From Luzula sylvatica (Eukaryota; Streptophyta; Magnoliopsida; Poales; Juncaceae), in assembly GCA_946800325.1 (NCBI GenBank), contig OX326961.1, forward strand, positions 40,104,543-40,168,542: a DNA stretch of 64,000 nucleotides, written 5' to 3'. Below the pieces are notes generated by a model. That model had not been told where the DNA came from. It made no database searches and saw only the letters and a list, made by a program, of their open reading frames with translations. The position numbers and the translations under genes were made by a program. Within the stretch, counting starts at the first letter, position 1; the number at the start of each line of letters is the position of its first letter. This document shows, piece by piece, positions 10,922-22,710 of the stretch.

Positions 10922-11909
10922 CTAATCATCTCCGGTTGAGTCTTCGTCATCGGGATTGTTGTTGGATTGGAAACGACGGTTCATTGTCTCGAATTGGTTA
11001 TCGACATAGTCATATAGTTCGGCACGAAGTTGAACCGCATGGCTTCGGATGAGAGTGTTATCAACCAAGACCTCATCGCGGGCCGCAAGAACGGTATCGC
11101 GGGTCACGCGATTGTCGGCGAAAATCTCATCGCGGATCGTAAGAACGGTATCGCGGGTCATGCGATTGTCGGCGAAAATCTCATCGCGGACCGATTCGAC
11201 GTGTGTGTTTTGTTGGAGGGTTTGTGCCGCGAGAAGTGCTTGTATGTCCTCAAGAGTGAACGATGGTAGAGTTGACGAGCTTGAGCCATCGTTGAGAGCA
11301 CGTCGTTTGGACCCGCGAGAGGATTCCGGTAGATCGTTAGTCTCTTGCGCCGGAGGGTCAAAAGGGATCCATGCGGAGGAGATTTCCGGAAAGAAATAGG
11401 GACCGGCTCGGTTGTTACGAGAATAGTGATCCGAGAGTCCTCGGGTGGTCTTTCGAGTTAGTCCAAAAACTTCGAGGCGTTCGGGGAGCAAAAGATTTTC
11501 GGTTGGGACTTTCCCGAATGGCCAATCCGATTCCGGTATAGTAATCCCGGTTTTGAAACATGCGAGTGTAATAATGTGTCCATAAGGAAGGGAAGAGGTG
11601 CCGACTCGCAACGAGTATTCCATATGCTTGATTATCAAGTTTGGAATGTTGATGGATGGTGTGTCTTGGTACCAAAGATTGTAGATTAATACCTTGTTTC
11701 GGGTTTCGAGATTGGTTTTGAGTTTGACCACCGGGGTGAGAATGTTGTTCCTGATTTGCCACGTAACCCGGAGATTTGGTTCGTATTTGGTGGAGTAAAA
11801 ATACGTTCGATCATTGGTGGTGATGTTTTCTACTTCGTCCGAGTCGTTTCCGTGATACGAATCACCACGACTAATGTAGAACCTCTCACCGTTCGCGGAC
11901 AACCCAAGC
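10922..11909 (-). CDS. C-terminal part of SIRE env-like ORF
   Basis: About 328 residues remain on the minus strand; the open frame begins at 11926, but its first few residues come from the adjoining LTR, so the true N terminus is lost. SLPYGHIITLACFKTGITIP resembles the conserved LPYG-centred motif of the plant transposon protein domain found in the third ORF of SIRE/Maximus elements. The C terminus holds repeats of VRDEIFADNRMTRDTVL (three diverged copies), likely coiled coil, and an acidic end. No signal peptide or transmembrane helix is visible in what remains. The role of this ORF in the element is unproven. Some + strand open frames here are mere shadows. Confidence 0.65.
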
Positions 11910-12120
11910 CATTCATTAATTATCACTAATTACATAATTAGTTATTAACTGATCAGTTCAGAAAATAGAAAATAAAATAAGAGCCCAATTGTTACAAAGC
12001 CCAAAACTTCAGCCTGTTATGTAAATAGTCGACCGTTATAACCTCTTCCTAGCGTTCTCTCCAGTACACACATGACTGGAGAGAAAACTCATCTTCTCCA
12101 AACGTGCAATACTCTTAACA
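11910..12120 (-). repeat. Truncated 3' LTR of the Copia element
   Basis: It matches 17252-17462 with four substitutions and no gaps, ending in CTCTTAACA. The outer 194 bp seen in the other LTR, including TGTTAGAAGAG, are missing and replaced by SIRE env-like sequence. Confidence 0.9.
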
Positions 12121-14790
12121 ACCCCCCTCAAGCTCAGGAGGAGTAATGTCGACTTTGAGCTTGCGTCGTAAATAGTTAAAACGCGTCGTGGACAACCCTT
12201 TGGTGAGCGTATCTGCCAGCTGATCTGCCGAGCACACAAATCGAACAAGAAGCTGCTTTTGAGCGACTTTTTCTCGGACAAAATGGTAGTCGATTTCAAT
12301 GTGCTTGGTTCGCGCATGAAACACCGGATTTGAAGCAAGATAAGTAGCACCCAGATTATTACAATATAAGATGGGAGGTTGAAGAAGAGGGAGATCAAGT
12401 TCACTGAGAAGATATTGAAGCCACAAAGCTTCTGAAGTTGCCAAAGCTAGAGCTTTATACTCAGCCTTGGTACTTGATCTTGAGACAGTAGGTTGCTTTT
12501 TGGAAGACCATGAAATCAAATTTGATCCAAGAAAAACACAATAACCCGTAGTAGAACGCCGATCATCAGGGCATCCTGCCCAATCGGCATCTGAATAGAC
12601 ATGAATAGCATGATCTGGTGATGAATTAATGGTGAGGCCATGAGTAATCGAGCCTTGAAGATACCTAAGTATCCTTTTAACCAAACCCCAATGAGAATCG
12701 CGAGGATTATGCATGAATTGGCTCGCCTTATTTACTGCAAATGCAATATCTGGACTACTGAGTGTAGCATACTGTAATCCACCAACAATGGATCGATAGA
12801 GAGTTGGATCAGATAATAATGTACCACTGTATTTGGAGAGAGGTTCAGTTGAAGCAATTGGAGTAGATACTGAGTTTGCTTTAGTCATATTGGCTTTGGT
12901 AAGTAGAGCTTGAATGTACTGAGTTTGATTTAGGTGTAGGCCAGAAGCAAATCGTGTACACTGAATTCCTAAAAAATAGTGTAAGTTTCCTAGATCTTTA
13001 AGCTTGAACTGGTTGTGTAGCTGAATGGTAAGAGAGGAGATTGCATCAGCAGAAGTACCAGTGATGATAATACCATCCACATAAACTAACATATAGGTGA
13101 GATTGAGAGCAGTTTTTCTGATGAACAAGGATGGATCTGCAAGAGATGGAATAAAACCGAGATTGTGTAATGAAGTACTCAGTTTTTGAAACCAAGCACG
13201 AGGAGCTTGCTTTAATCCATACAATGCTTTCTTAAGTAGACATACATGAGAGGGAAACTGTTGATCAACAAAACCCTGAGGTTGCTCCATGAGAACCGTT
13301 TCTGAGAGATCGCCATTAAGAAATGCATTATCTATATCTAATTGCTTAAGAGGCCAGTGATTTGAGATAGCTAGAGAGAGCACCAATCGAATCGTGGTAG
13401 GTTTAATAACTGGACTAAACGTTTCTTCATAATCGATACCCAATTCTTGAGTAAAGCCACGAGCTACAAGCCTGGCTTTGAAACGTTCGAATGAACCATC
13501 AGCATTTCGTTTAATCTTGAAGATCCATTTGTTCTTGATTGGTTGTTTATCAGGAGGTTTAGGAATTAACACCCAAGTACCATTAGAGAGAAGTGCATTT
13601 ATCTCTGAGGCCATTGCTTTACGCCATGGTTCTTGTTTGATAGCTTGAGTAAAACACGTGGGTTCGGAGAAAGGTTGTAGCTGAGAAGAATATGCCACAA
13701 AATCAGGGTTAGATTTTGGTTTAAGAGACTGTGTCTTGCTTTGAGTAATCATAGGATGAGCTACTGTACTGGGTGAGGATGGAGAGGAAGATTGCTCAGG
13801 TGAAGAAGTTGGTTGAGGTGGAAGATCTGGTGACTGGGTGATGTTATCAGTTGTTGCGGAAGATCCACAGTAACTGGGTATAACTGATAGAGGAGGTATA
13901 GAGGATGATAAATCTGCGGAAGATCCACAGGTACCATCCTTGACTGGTGTGAGTAGAGGAAACGTAAGCTCATCAAAAACTACATTTCGTGAAATGTAGG
14001 TCTTGCCATTTGTGAGATTTAAGCACTTGTAACCTTTGAAAGATGGAGCATATCCAATGAAGATACATGGAGAAGATCTAAACTCAAGTTTATGCTGATT
14101 ATATGGTCTCAGGTAAGGAAAACAAAGACAACCAATTGTCTTAAAGTAGGAGTAATCAGGAGCTCGATTGTATAATAGTTCATAAGGGGAGAGTTGAGGA
14201 TGAGTGAGAGGAGGTATTCGATTAATTGAGAACACTGTGGATTGAAATATATCCGGCCAGTAGGAGCTTGGGAGATGTGACTGAGCTAGTACAGCTAAAC
14301 CATGCTCAGTAATATGGCGATGTTTTCGTTCAGCATGTCCATTCTGTTGAGGTGAGTAAGGACACGAGATTTGTAGTTCAATGTCAGGGAAGGCAGTTTT
14401 AAGAAAGAAGAATTCCGAGCCACCATCAATTTGTAAACGCTTGATCTTATGAGATAGAGAATTCTCTACCATGGATTTAAACTTAGGAAAGATATTAGTT
14501 AAATCTGATTTGTTTGTGAGGAAATAGATCCAAACAAACTTGGAGAAATCATCGATAAATATGACATAATAGCGAAAACCTTGATTAGAAACAACAGGAG
14601 CTGGACCCCAGAGATCACAATGAAGTAATTGTAATGGTTTGGTAGTAACATTAGAACTAATCATAAATGGAAGTCTTTTGGATTTGGCTACACAGCAATC
14701 TTTGCTAAGAGGAAATGATTTATTACATAAACTAATTTTATTTTGACGAGCTAAAACTGAATTGAAGGGTGACATAATCTCCTGTGCCAA
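12115..14790 (-). pseudogene. Copia pol: integrase, reverse transcriptase, RNase H (defective)
   Basis: The frame is 891 residues. Integrase comes first, with LLHCDLWGPAP, LQIDGGSEF and SPQQNGHAERKHRHI carrying the D, D and E positions. Then come the RT domain (WIFKIKRNADGS, ARLVARGFTQ, LDIDNAFLNGDL, ALYGLKQAPRAW) and RNase H (VYSDADWAGCPDDRRSTTGY), ending in the LADTLTKGLS motif of Copia polyproteins. The RT active site reads YVDG where the family has YVDD, and the RNase H block reads SSTKAEY where a catalytic Glu (SSTEAEY) is usual. Both changes should abolish catalysis. The frame is offset from gag-pro, which it overlaps at 14751-14790, although the family normally has one continuous polyprotein; this points to a small indel near there. 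Confidence 0.85.
12121..12141 (-). other. Polypurine tract of the Copia element
   Basis: ACCCCCCTCAAGCTC on the + strand gives a GAGGGGGGT purine run immediately before the 3' LTR. Confidence 0.7.
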
Positions 14791-16181
14791 GTGGTAGAAG
14801 ACACCTGAGCAGCTAAACCAGTAGGAGATGCAGCAGAAGAGAGAGAGTAGAGTCCATTAATTGGTTTGATTATGTGGAGGATTCGCTGAGAGCTTCGATC
14901 CTTAAGAAGACAAAGATTTGGTAAGAATTCCACAGAAATATTGTTATCGAGTGTTAATTGATTGATACTAAGTAGTTGTTTTGTAATTTGGGGAACATAA
15001 AGAACACGAGAGAGATTTAAATTAACAGTGGGAGAAGTAATAGAGGAATTGCCAACATGAGAAATCAACAAACCTTGTCCATTACCAACGATGAGTTGCT
15101 CAGCTCCAGTGTATGAAGAGGTATTGGTGAGATTATTAAAATTTGATGTCACATGATGTGAAGCACCAGAATCAAGATACCATTCATGAGGGGAATGGAA
15201 AGATGGTGGATAAGCAGGTGATGGTGATGGGTTGTAATAGGGTTGTGGAGATGGTGCAGCAAAGTAGGTTGAGGGACGAGGCATGTACTGAGTTTGTTGA
15301 GGAGAGGCAAATTTAGATGGTTTTAGGGATGGATCGCGAAGCCAGCAAGAATTGATATGGTGTCCCGGTTTGTGACAGTAGTTGCATGTTAATCCATTCT
15401 TGGTTGTGTTTTTCTTCCATGGTTTGTTCTTACTTGATTGATAAGGTATGGTGTAATTGGGTGGATTGGTGAAAAGAGGAGGTTTGGATGAAGTTGGTTG
15501 AGAAGATGAGAGAAGAGATGCAGCATGATTGACCGATGATTCATCATACATGATCGATTCATGGCTGAGAATGACACCTTGGATGGAAGAAAATGTATGC
15601 TTAGTATCTGAAGAGGTTATGGCCAGAACCGATTGTCGAAAATCAGATCCAAGACCTCGTAGTGTCGTCATAACCAGATCATGCTCAGGAACCGGACAAT
15701 CAATAAAAGATAATTGATCAGCCAGATTCTTGACTTTCAAGAAATAATCGGAGCAGGAGAGAGTACCCCGTTGAACATTTTGCAGCTTGGAACGCAAATC
15801 ATGAGAATGCGCAAGAGAAAAAGAAGAGAATGATTGAAGAAGAGATGACCATGCCTGAGCTGCTGTATTGCAGTGAAGTACTTGAGCAAGTGCTGATTCC
15901 GTGAGAGAGCTCATAAGCCATCCTAAGATCAGTTGATCCTGCTGTTGATATTCAAGATCGGCACCGGACGCATCGTCATTGATTTTATTGGGGTCATAGA
16001 TTTGAGGATTTTCAAGAAAGTTCATTAGATTATGCCCGCGGAGTACCGGCAAGATTTGAGATTTCCAGAGCAGAAAATTAGTTTTATCAAGCTTGATAGG
16101 TACCGGGTGTGTGAAATGAACCATCTTGAATGGAGATTTGGTGGTAGCGGAATCGGAGAGATCAGATTGAGTCGTCGCCAT
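14751..16181 (-). CDS. Copia gag-protease with gag-pre-integrase motif
   Basis: The 476-residue frame starts at the first Met. The N-terminal gag (PIKLDKTNFLLWKSQI, RGLGSDFRQSV) matches the UBN2/Retrotran_gag type. A zinc knuckle CNYCHKPGHHINSC (CX2CX4HX4C) follows a basic KPWKKNTTKN stretch and would bind RNA. A Pro/Ser linker leads to the aspartic protease motif WYLDSGASHHVT. The frame ends in the gag-pre-integrase motif WHRRLCHPSIQF, just where pol continues in another frame. The start codon lies against the target duplication of the nested MITE. Confidence 0.85.
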   Translation of the reverse strand: MATTQSDLSDSATTKSPFKMVHFTHPVPIKLDKTNFLLWKSQILPVLRGHNLMNFLENPQIYDPNKINDDASGADLEYQQQDQLILGWLMSSLTESALAQVLHCNTAAQAWSSLLQSFSSFSLAHSHDLRSKLQNVQRGTLSCSDYFLKVKNLADQLSFIDCPVPEHDLVMTTLRGLGSDFRQSVLAITSSDTKHTFSSIQGVILSHESIMYDESSVNHAASLLSSSQPTSSKPPLFTNPPNYTIPYQSSKNKPWKKNTTKNGLTCNYCHKPGHHINSCWLRDPSLKPSKFASPQQTQYMPRPSTYFAAPSPQPYYNPSPSPAYPPSFHSPHEWYLDSGASHHVTSNFNNLTNTSSYTGAEQLIVGNGQGLLISHVGNSSITSPTVNLNLSRVLYVPQITKQLLSINQLTLDNNISVEFLPNLCLLKDRSSQRILHIIKPINGLYSLSSAASPTGLAAQVSSTTWHRRLCHPSIQF

Positions 16182-16187
16182 TAGAGC

Positions 16188-16713
16188 TAGGGGTGTTCAA
16201 ACGGTTCGGTTTATTCGGATACCGAACCGAACCGGTCGAATTCGGTTTAATCGGTTCGGTTTTTCGGTTTATTTGGTTCGGTTCGGTTCGAAAAATGATA
16301 TTGTCCGGTTTATTCGGTTCGGTTCAGTTTTGATGTTGTGAAAACCGGTTAAACCGAACCGACCGAATAACATCTCATTTTTCATAAATTTTTTAATATG
16401 TTAATGTTAAATTATAAACAATTGATATCATAATCCTATAAAATTATATAATTATATTTTATAATATGTATTTATATTTTTTGATAAATAAAATATAATT
16501 TTTTTGATAATTTATTTTTATTTTAAAATTATAATGTTTCTTATTCGGTTTAACCGAATAAACCGAATAAGAATTTGGTTTATTCGGTTCGGTTTTTAAT
16601 CGGTTTGAAAGCTAAAACGGTTCAGTTCGGATTGAATTTAGTTCGGTTCGGTTTAAATTGGTTTGACCTTATTCGGTTCGGTTTGAACCGAACCGATCGA
16701 ATAAACACCCCTA
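16188..16713. mobile_element. hAT MITE (GGTTCGG family) at the gag start codon
   Basis: It begins TAGGGGTGTTC and ends AACACCCCTA, and is flanked by the perfect 8-bp duplication ATTAGAGC (16180-16187 and 16714-16721). It is 526 bp and built from GGTTCGGTTTATTCGG-like repeats in both orientations around an AT-rich centre. The duplication overlaps the first two bases of the gag ATG, leaving the codon intact but moving the leader away. No transposase is present. Relatives lie at 44350-44640 and, badly decayed, 18450-18640. Confidence 0.9.
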
Positions 16714-17045
16714 ATTAGAGCATCAGGGGTACCAAATGGGTAGTTGGAGGTTTATTTAAAATTTTAAAGAGACGAGGGACTAATTTGAATAAAACCACGT
16801 TTAATCGGGTTTACGGGTTTGATAGAATGAGTGAGTAAATGAAAATAGTGTAAAAATAAACTTTGTTGGCGATGGGAATACGAGTAGATTGGTTATTTTA
16901 GAATTACGAATGAAGAGGTATTAAGAAAGTTACTGGAGATGACTGGAGATAACCGGTACCATGTACCAGTTGAGTAAGAGTGAGGCGACAGACGTTTAAA
17001 AAAGAAGTAAAGAGAGGATCTTGATTGAGCGATTAGCTTTCAAAT

Positions 17046-17057
17046 AGTCTGATACCA
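17046..17057 (-). other. Primer binding site of the Copia element
   Basis: On the minus strand TGGTATCAGACT directly follows the 5' LTR, close to TGGTATCAGAGC, which pairs with initiator tRNA-Met in plant Copia elements. Confidence 0.8.
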
Positions 17058-17462
17058 TGTTAGAAGAGATTGAATAATAGAATACTGTAAAGAGAGAGAA
17101 TGTAATTAAGAGTTAATTAAAGAGTGAATACTGATTTCATTAAATCTAGAGAAAACTGATTACAATTTATACTTATAGACAACTAATCTATCCACTAATC
17201 CTTGATTTACTCCTGACCATACAATGTATAACTGACTAATCTTATCTACATCATTCATTAATTATCACTAATTACATAGTTAGTTATTAACTGATCAGTT
17301 CAGAAAATAGAAAATAAAATAAGATCCCAATTGTTACAAAGCCCAAAACTTCAGCCTGTTATGTAAATAGTCGACCGTTATAACCTCTTCTTAGCGTTCT
17401 CTCCAGTACACACATGACTGGAGAGAAAACTCATCTTCTCCAAACGCGCAATACTCTTAACA
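17058..17462 (-). repeat. Complete 5' LTR of the Copia element
   Basis: It is 405 bp, from TGTTAGAAGAG to CTCTTAACA. The ends form a TGTTA/TAACA inverted repeat, and it is bordered by the PBS on the inner side. Confidence 0.9.
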
Positions 17463-18838
17463 CTATGCACTAGATATTACATAATTTATTGAAATATTAT
17501 GATATTCTAGTTTTTCATATATTTTTTGCTACTTGACACTAATAACGCTGTTTTTTTTTTTTTGATTAAATTCAAAGGAGGTTTAAAATCCTCCATTTGA
17601 ATGTTTTTTGTATAAAAGAAAAATAACGCTGTTTTTCAATTGATATATCTTCACTATATCGAATATGATTCTCTCTAATATCTCATAAATTCACCCCTCG
17701 TTTAAAACAAAGAATTCTTACTAACCAATACAAATAGAAAAAGAGAATGATTATAATGATAAGTCGAAACATACCGATATCAATTATGAAGTATGAAATA
17801 TCGAGATTATAATGATTTAACTCAGAACATTTTTATAATGAAAAATGAAACATAGAAATAATTCATTCACGTCCTAATCACCTAATTGTTCATGACTTTA
17901 TCATGCAGGGATCATGCCATTTCAATGTCAGTCAATTAAAATACATTTTATAACGGGCCAAAACTTCGTCTTGATTGTATTTGGGCCGAATAATACTCAC
18001 AATTTTATGAGGCTTTACACCCCTCATTTCTCCCATAATATCAAGAAGAATCATCAATTCATAATTAACCTATTAACTATCTCTGTCACTTAACGATTAA
18101 TCCGTATTTATTGATTTTTGAATATAATCGGTAGAAATCTTAATTATGTATTAATTTTTTAGTAACTATGAATTAATTATTAATTAATTTTGCTAATTGA
18201 GATATTAATTATGATTTGATGACTCATCATCATGAATTGTTAGGAAAATGGAGGCAAGGTATAATTTTCCATAGTTTATTATTCTAATTTATTATCATAA
18301 ATTCTGAATCCGGATCTTATTGTTTATGGGACATCCATTATCCATTGGATTTTAATGCAACGTCATAGGAAACAACCCAATATCTACTTTCCTAATACAC
18401 GATTTTGCTTCTTTCGAATTCGTCTGATGTATTCACTAAAAATAAGATCGGGTGGGCAATGCCCGGTTTAAACCGAATCGATTAAAGTAGAACTGAACAA
18501 AAATTGAATTGAATTCATCAAAATCGAATCTACCGAACTTGTCATTTAAACATATCTTCAACCGAAGTGATTAAATCAATGATTTTATTCGGTAAAACCG
18601 AACCGTACCAAGAAATATGATGAACAAGAATGTAAAAGACAGAAAAAATCAACATATATGATGTTACATTATTTTCAAAGAAACATAGAACTTTTTAATA
18701 TAATCTTTGTTTGATTCCGACTTTGGATAAATTTTTAAAAAACAAAGAAACCAAAGCAAAATCTACACAGATATGTGCACATCACAAATCAAAAACCATA
18801 AAATTGAAACATAACATATTGACGATGTTGAATTGTAG
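17463..18838. other. AT-rich intergenic DNA with small relics
   Basis: It holds a 66-bp LINE tail (separate entry) and, at about 18450-18640, a decayed GGTTCGG/CCGAACC-type hAT MITE beginning GGTGGGCAATGCC. Nothing else was recognised. Confidence 0.4.
17556..17621 (-). mobile_element. Very short LINE/SINE tail insertion
   Basis: The 15-bp direct repeat AATAACGCTGTTTTT flanks the insert (17541-17555 and 17622-17636). On the minus strand the insert ends in poly(A), preceded by a small hairpin (GGAGG...CCTCC). It is a 5'-truncated target-primed insertion. Confidence 0.7.
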
Positions 18839-19015
18839 GAGACGGAATTCTTAGAGTCGTTGAAGGACGAACATAACGAGGAAGATGAGTTTACCCAAAC
18901 ATATATTAGTGACGAGGATTTGTCGAAAGTAATGGATCGAAGCGATCAAATCAGGCCACCTGGCAATGCTGAGTCGGCTTGTCTGGTCCTGCTGAAAGGA
19001 CCTCGATGGGAATAG
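18839..19015 (+). pseudogene. Exon-like fragment, possibly from an SNF2-type remodeller
   Basis: After an AG acceptor at 837-838 the frame reads ETEFLESLKDEHNEEDEF, then YISDEDLSKVMDRSD, then ESACLVLLKGPRWE and a stop. In the next frame the text continues as SGDNILSALYN, which suggests a frameshift rather than a true end. An acidic ...SDEDL...RSD segment reminds me of C-terminal regions of plant SNF2-family chromatin remodellers, but I am not sure of the family. No flanking exons were found. Confidence 0.3.
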
Positions 19016-20237
19016 GTGGTTCAGTTCAGGCTACCAGCGGCGACAATATTCTCTCTGCACTGTACAATTAGATATTAGTGGAAAGGAGTTATATATTCAT
19101 CAAAATAATATGGTCTCGAGACAGAATGTCCGGCTCGAACTAGCTTGACTCGTCTCGATAATAATTCGGAATTGAATTTCTTAAATCATTTTTTCATCAA
19201 AATCATTCATACATTTTTAAGCAATATTGCATTTAATATTATTGAATATTCAACTAAATCATGGAAATCACATATTATTTTATTATTTAAGTATTTCTTC
19301 CAACATACAAATAGAGGAAAAGAGAGAGGGTTTTATTATTTTCTGAAGTGAAACCTGATTCGCGTAAATTTTTAATTTCATATTTGATTAATTATCCAAA
19401 TGAGACTCGGATTCTTGACCTTTAATATCATTTGCAAAATGCTCAATCACTAGAATATTGGGTCAGTGATGAGAAAACTTTATTGATTAGGTTGAGATTT
19501 TTTATTGTTTTTATGGGTCACAATTTTATTTATTGAGTATTTATTGTTTTTCATGGGCTAACATGTCCTCTCAAAATTGACTCGAGTGAGCCCAACCTAG
19601 CGGGAACTCGATTCCTCTTCGGTTCGCGCTGACACGTCTCGATTCGACAAATAATTTGAGATGTTGTTGAGTTTCTTACAAAGTCCAACACGAAACGAGT
19701 CACGAACCACAAGTTAAACTCGTTGTCCTCGCGGTCTCAAGATGATCTCAGTTCTTATTGGATAAGTAATTATTCGGGTCCGAATATGATTTGGATATTA
19801 AACGAATACAATTCAGATATTGTAGCATACAAATACTGTTGTAAAAAAAATGAAAATATTGAAAAAACGGTGAAAAATGAAGTTACAATGGCAAACCGGT
19901 CTTTTTTATGCAACACGATCGAGAAAAAGGTCAACTGTTTTTTAACCGTCGTTGATCGTATTTTCACCCAAAAAACTTTTTCTCAATTTTACACAATTTC
20001 AACAATTTATATTATTACATATAAACGTAATTTTTTTATTGCGAGTTCTTATAACATTACAAACGAATTATGATATATTTTCAAAATAAAAATATATCAT
20101 TGTTAAAATATGTACAACATGTCAGCAACCTTATCATATAATCAATGTACAAATTATATGTTAGTACCGAATTCACACTCAGACGTTACAAAGTATATTT
20201 CTAGATGTATTATCAAAGTACAAATTAAATAATATGA
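19016..20237. other. AT-rich intergenic DNA, nothing recognised
   Basis: Short open frames (19145-19351, 19723-20073) have biased, Asn/Ile/Phe-rich composition and no recognisable motif. Confidence 0.4.
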
Positions 20238-20519
20238 CATAAAACCAATGTTTTAAATAGCGTGTAGCGGCATACAGCGTTTTGGACGTTTAATTTAGCG
20301 GTCAGCGTTAGCGGGCGATATAGCGCCACTTCACCATTGCAGCAAATTTTAATCAAAATTATTATTTTTATAATACTACAATATGAATATAAATATAATT
20401 TAGCGGCCCAATATTATAAATAAAATTATATCGAATGCTTATTTATATCAACATCACAAACTAACATAAATTAAAAATTCATCTCTAAAAAAAAATATAT
20501 TATTAATTATTATTACTTT

Positions 20520-20530
20520 TATTTTTATTA

Positions 20531-20566
<36 letters not shown>

Positions 20567-20715
20567 GTTATTATTATTATTTAATAACAATAATTATTAT
20601 TATTGTTATTATTATTATTATTATTTAATACCAATAATAATAATTATTATTATATTATTACTATTATTTAATAACAATTATTATTATTGTGTAATGATAA
20701 TAATGATTATTATTA
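20520..20715. repeat. Imperfect (TTA)n microsatellite, left of the nested element
   Basis: TTATTATTA/ATAATAATT tracts are interrupted by TTTAATAACAATAATT-type palindromes. Together with the block after 21658 they form the AT-rich core of the hAT element. Confidence 0.8.
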
Positions 20716-21658
<943 letters not shown>

Positions 21659-21817
21659 TTATTATTATTGTTATTATTATTTAATAACAATAATAATAAT
21701 AATAATAATAATAATAATTATTATTATTATTTGTACTATTACTATTATTATTACTATCATTATTTTATTATTATTTTTATTATTATTATTGTTATTATTT
21801 GTTTTAACATTATTTTG

Positions 21818-21860
<43 letters not shown>
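21659..21860. repeat. (ATT)n/(TAA)n microsatellite, right of the nested element
   Basis: It includes an uninterrupted TAA run (about 21820-21860) and mixed TTA blocks. It is part of the hAT core. Confidence 0.85.
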
Positions 21861-21861
<1 letters not shown>

Positions 21862-22149
21862 CACGTTATAGCACCGCTACAACCGCTATATTTGAACGTT
21901 TCATGCTATAGCAGTCCGCTATAGCGTTGTAGCGGCACAAAACGCTACAGAGCTAAATTCCGAAGCGATGTAGCGTTTATCTCCTAAAATTCGCTATAGC
22001 ACCGTTATTTAAAACACTGCATAAAACTGTAATGACCCAAATTATGTATTTATTTATCCAAATTTCGAATGGTCCAGTATCTGGATAATTTGAAAAACAA
22101 ATGTAGTACTTTGAAGATCAAATAATTGATCCAAATATTGAATGTTCAA

Positions 22150-22480
22150 AACCCGCATGAATGAAAACTCGAAAATGAAAACCAAACTTCTCGGAACTCG
22201 AAGGATTCGAAACAAAATTTTCGAAAACCGAAATGACATTAAAATCAAAATGATCTTGAATCGAACAATTCAAAAAACTAAAATGACCCGGATCATAACG
22301 ACACAAAACTGAAATGACCCAAATTGAATATGTAAATCGAAAACGAACCGCAACCGAATGATCCTAAAATCAAAACGAAACCGAATGATCCTAAAATCGA
22401 ACGACCTGCAACCGTAATGAAACGATGACTCAAATATTTGGCAAACCAAAATGGCTCAACTCATCCGATTTCCATTCTAA
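22150..22480. repeat. Degenerate CCGAATGAYCC repeats
   Basis: Units such as ACCGAATGATCCTAAAATC and AACTGAAATGACCC repeat every 25-35 bp. The wording matches the interior of the hAT MITEs in the giant inverted repeat (46827-47502 and 51195-51860), so this is probably a decayed relative. Confidence 0.5.
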
Positions 22481-22710
22481 ATCGGCCATAAAAATTAAAT
22501 ACATATGTGGACCCGTTAAAAAATATCAGGATCCGGATTCAATTAGATACGAATAACGTTTTCGAATCCAAATCGATTCGAACAATATTTGATCCGTATT
22601 TTTTTGAAGAAAAACATAATTTACGAATCGTGAACATATTTAATTTTATATTTTATTAATAATACGATTCCAACCAAAACTTAGGCAGATATTTTGTATC
22701 AGCCACATTA

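Larger units (their letters stand above)
8934..11909 (-). mobile_element. Truncated SIRE/Maximus-type Copia retrotransposon (3' part)
   Basis: Only the 3' part remains: a 3' LTR (8934-10414), polypurine tracts and the C-terminal part of an env-like ORF. Gag and pol are absent. An env-like ORF after pol, followed by several AGGGGGAG tracts before the LTR, is the hallmark of the SIRE lineage. The element stops at 11909, where it is joined directly to the middle of another element's LTR. No SIRE sequence was found on the far side of that second element, so simple insertion does not explain the junction; a deletion or recombination is likely. Confidence 0.75.
11910..17462 (-). mobile_element. Ty1/Copia retrotransposon with one truncated LTR
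   Basis: In element sense the order is 5' LTR (17058-17462), PBS, gag-pro, pol (integrase, reverse transcriptase, RNase H), PPT and 3' LTR (11910-12120). The Copia order (integrase before RT) and the small LTRs suggest an Ale/Retrofit-like lineage, though that is tentative. The 3' LTR lacks 194 bp at its outer end. The aligned 211 bp of the two LTRs differ at four sites, so the insertion is fairly recent. An hAT MITE is nested between PBS and gag. The right flank is CTATG; the partner copy of a target duplication is gone with the truncated end. Confidence 0.85.

Noticed and set aside
11030..11399. Plus-strand ORFs
   Set aside because: They are shadows of the repeated region of the SIRE env-like ORF on the minus strand.
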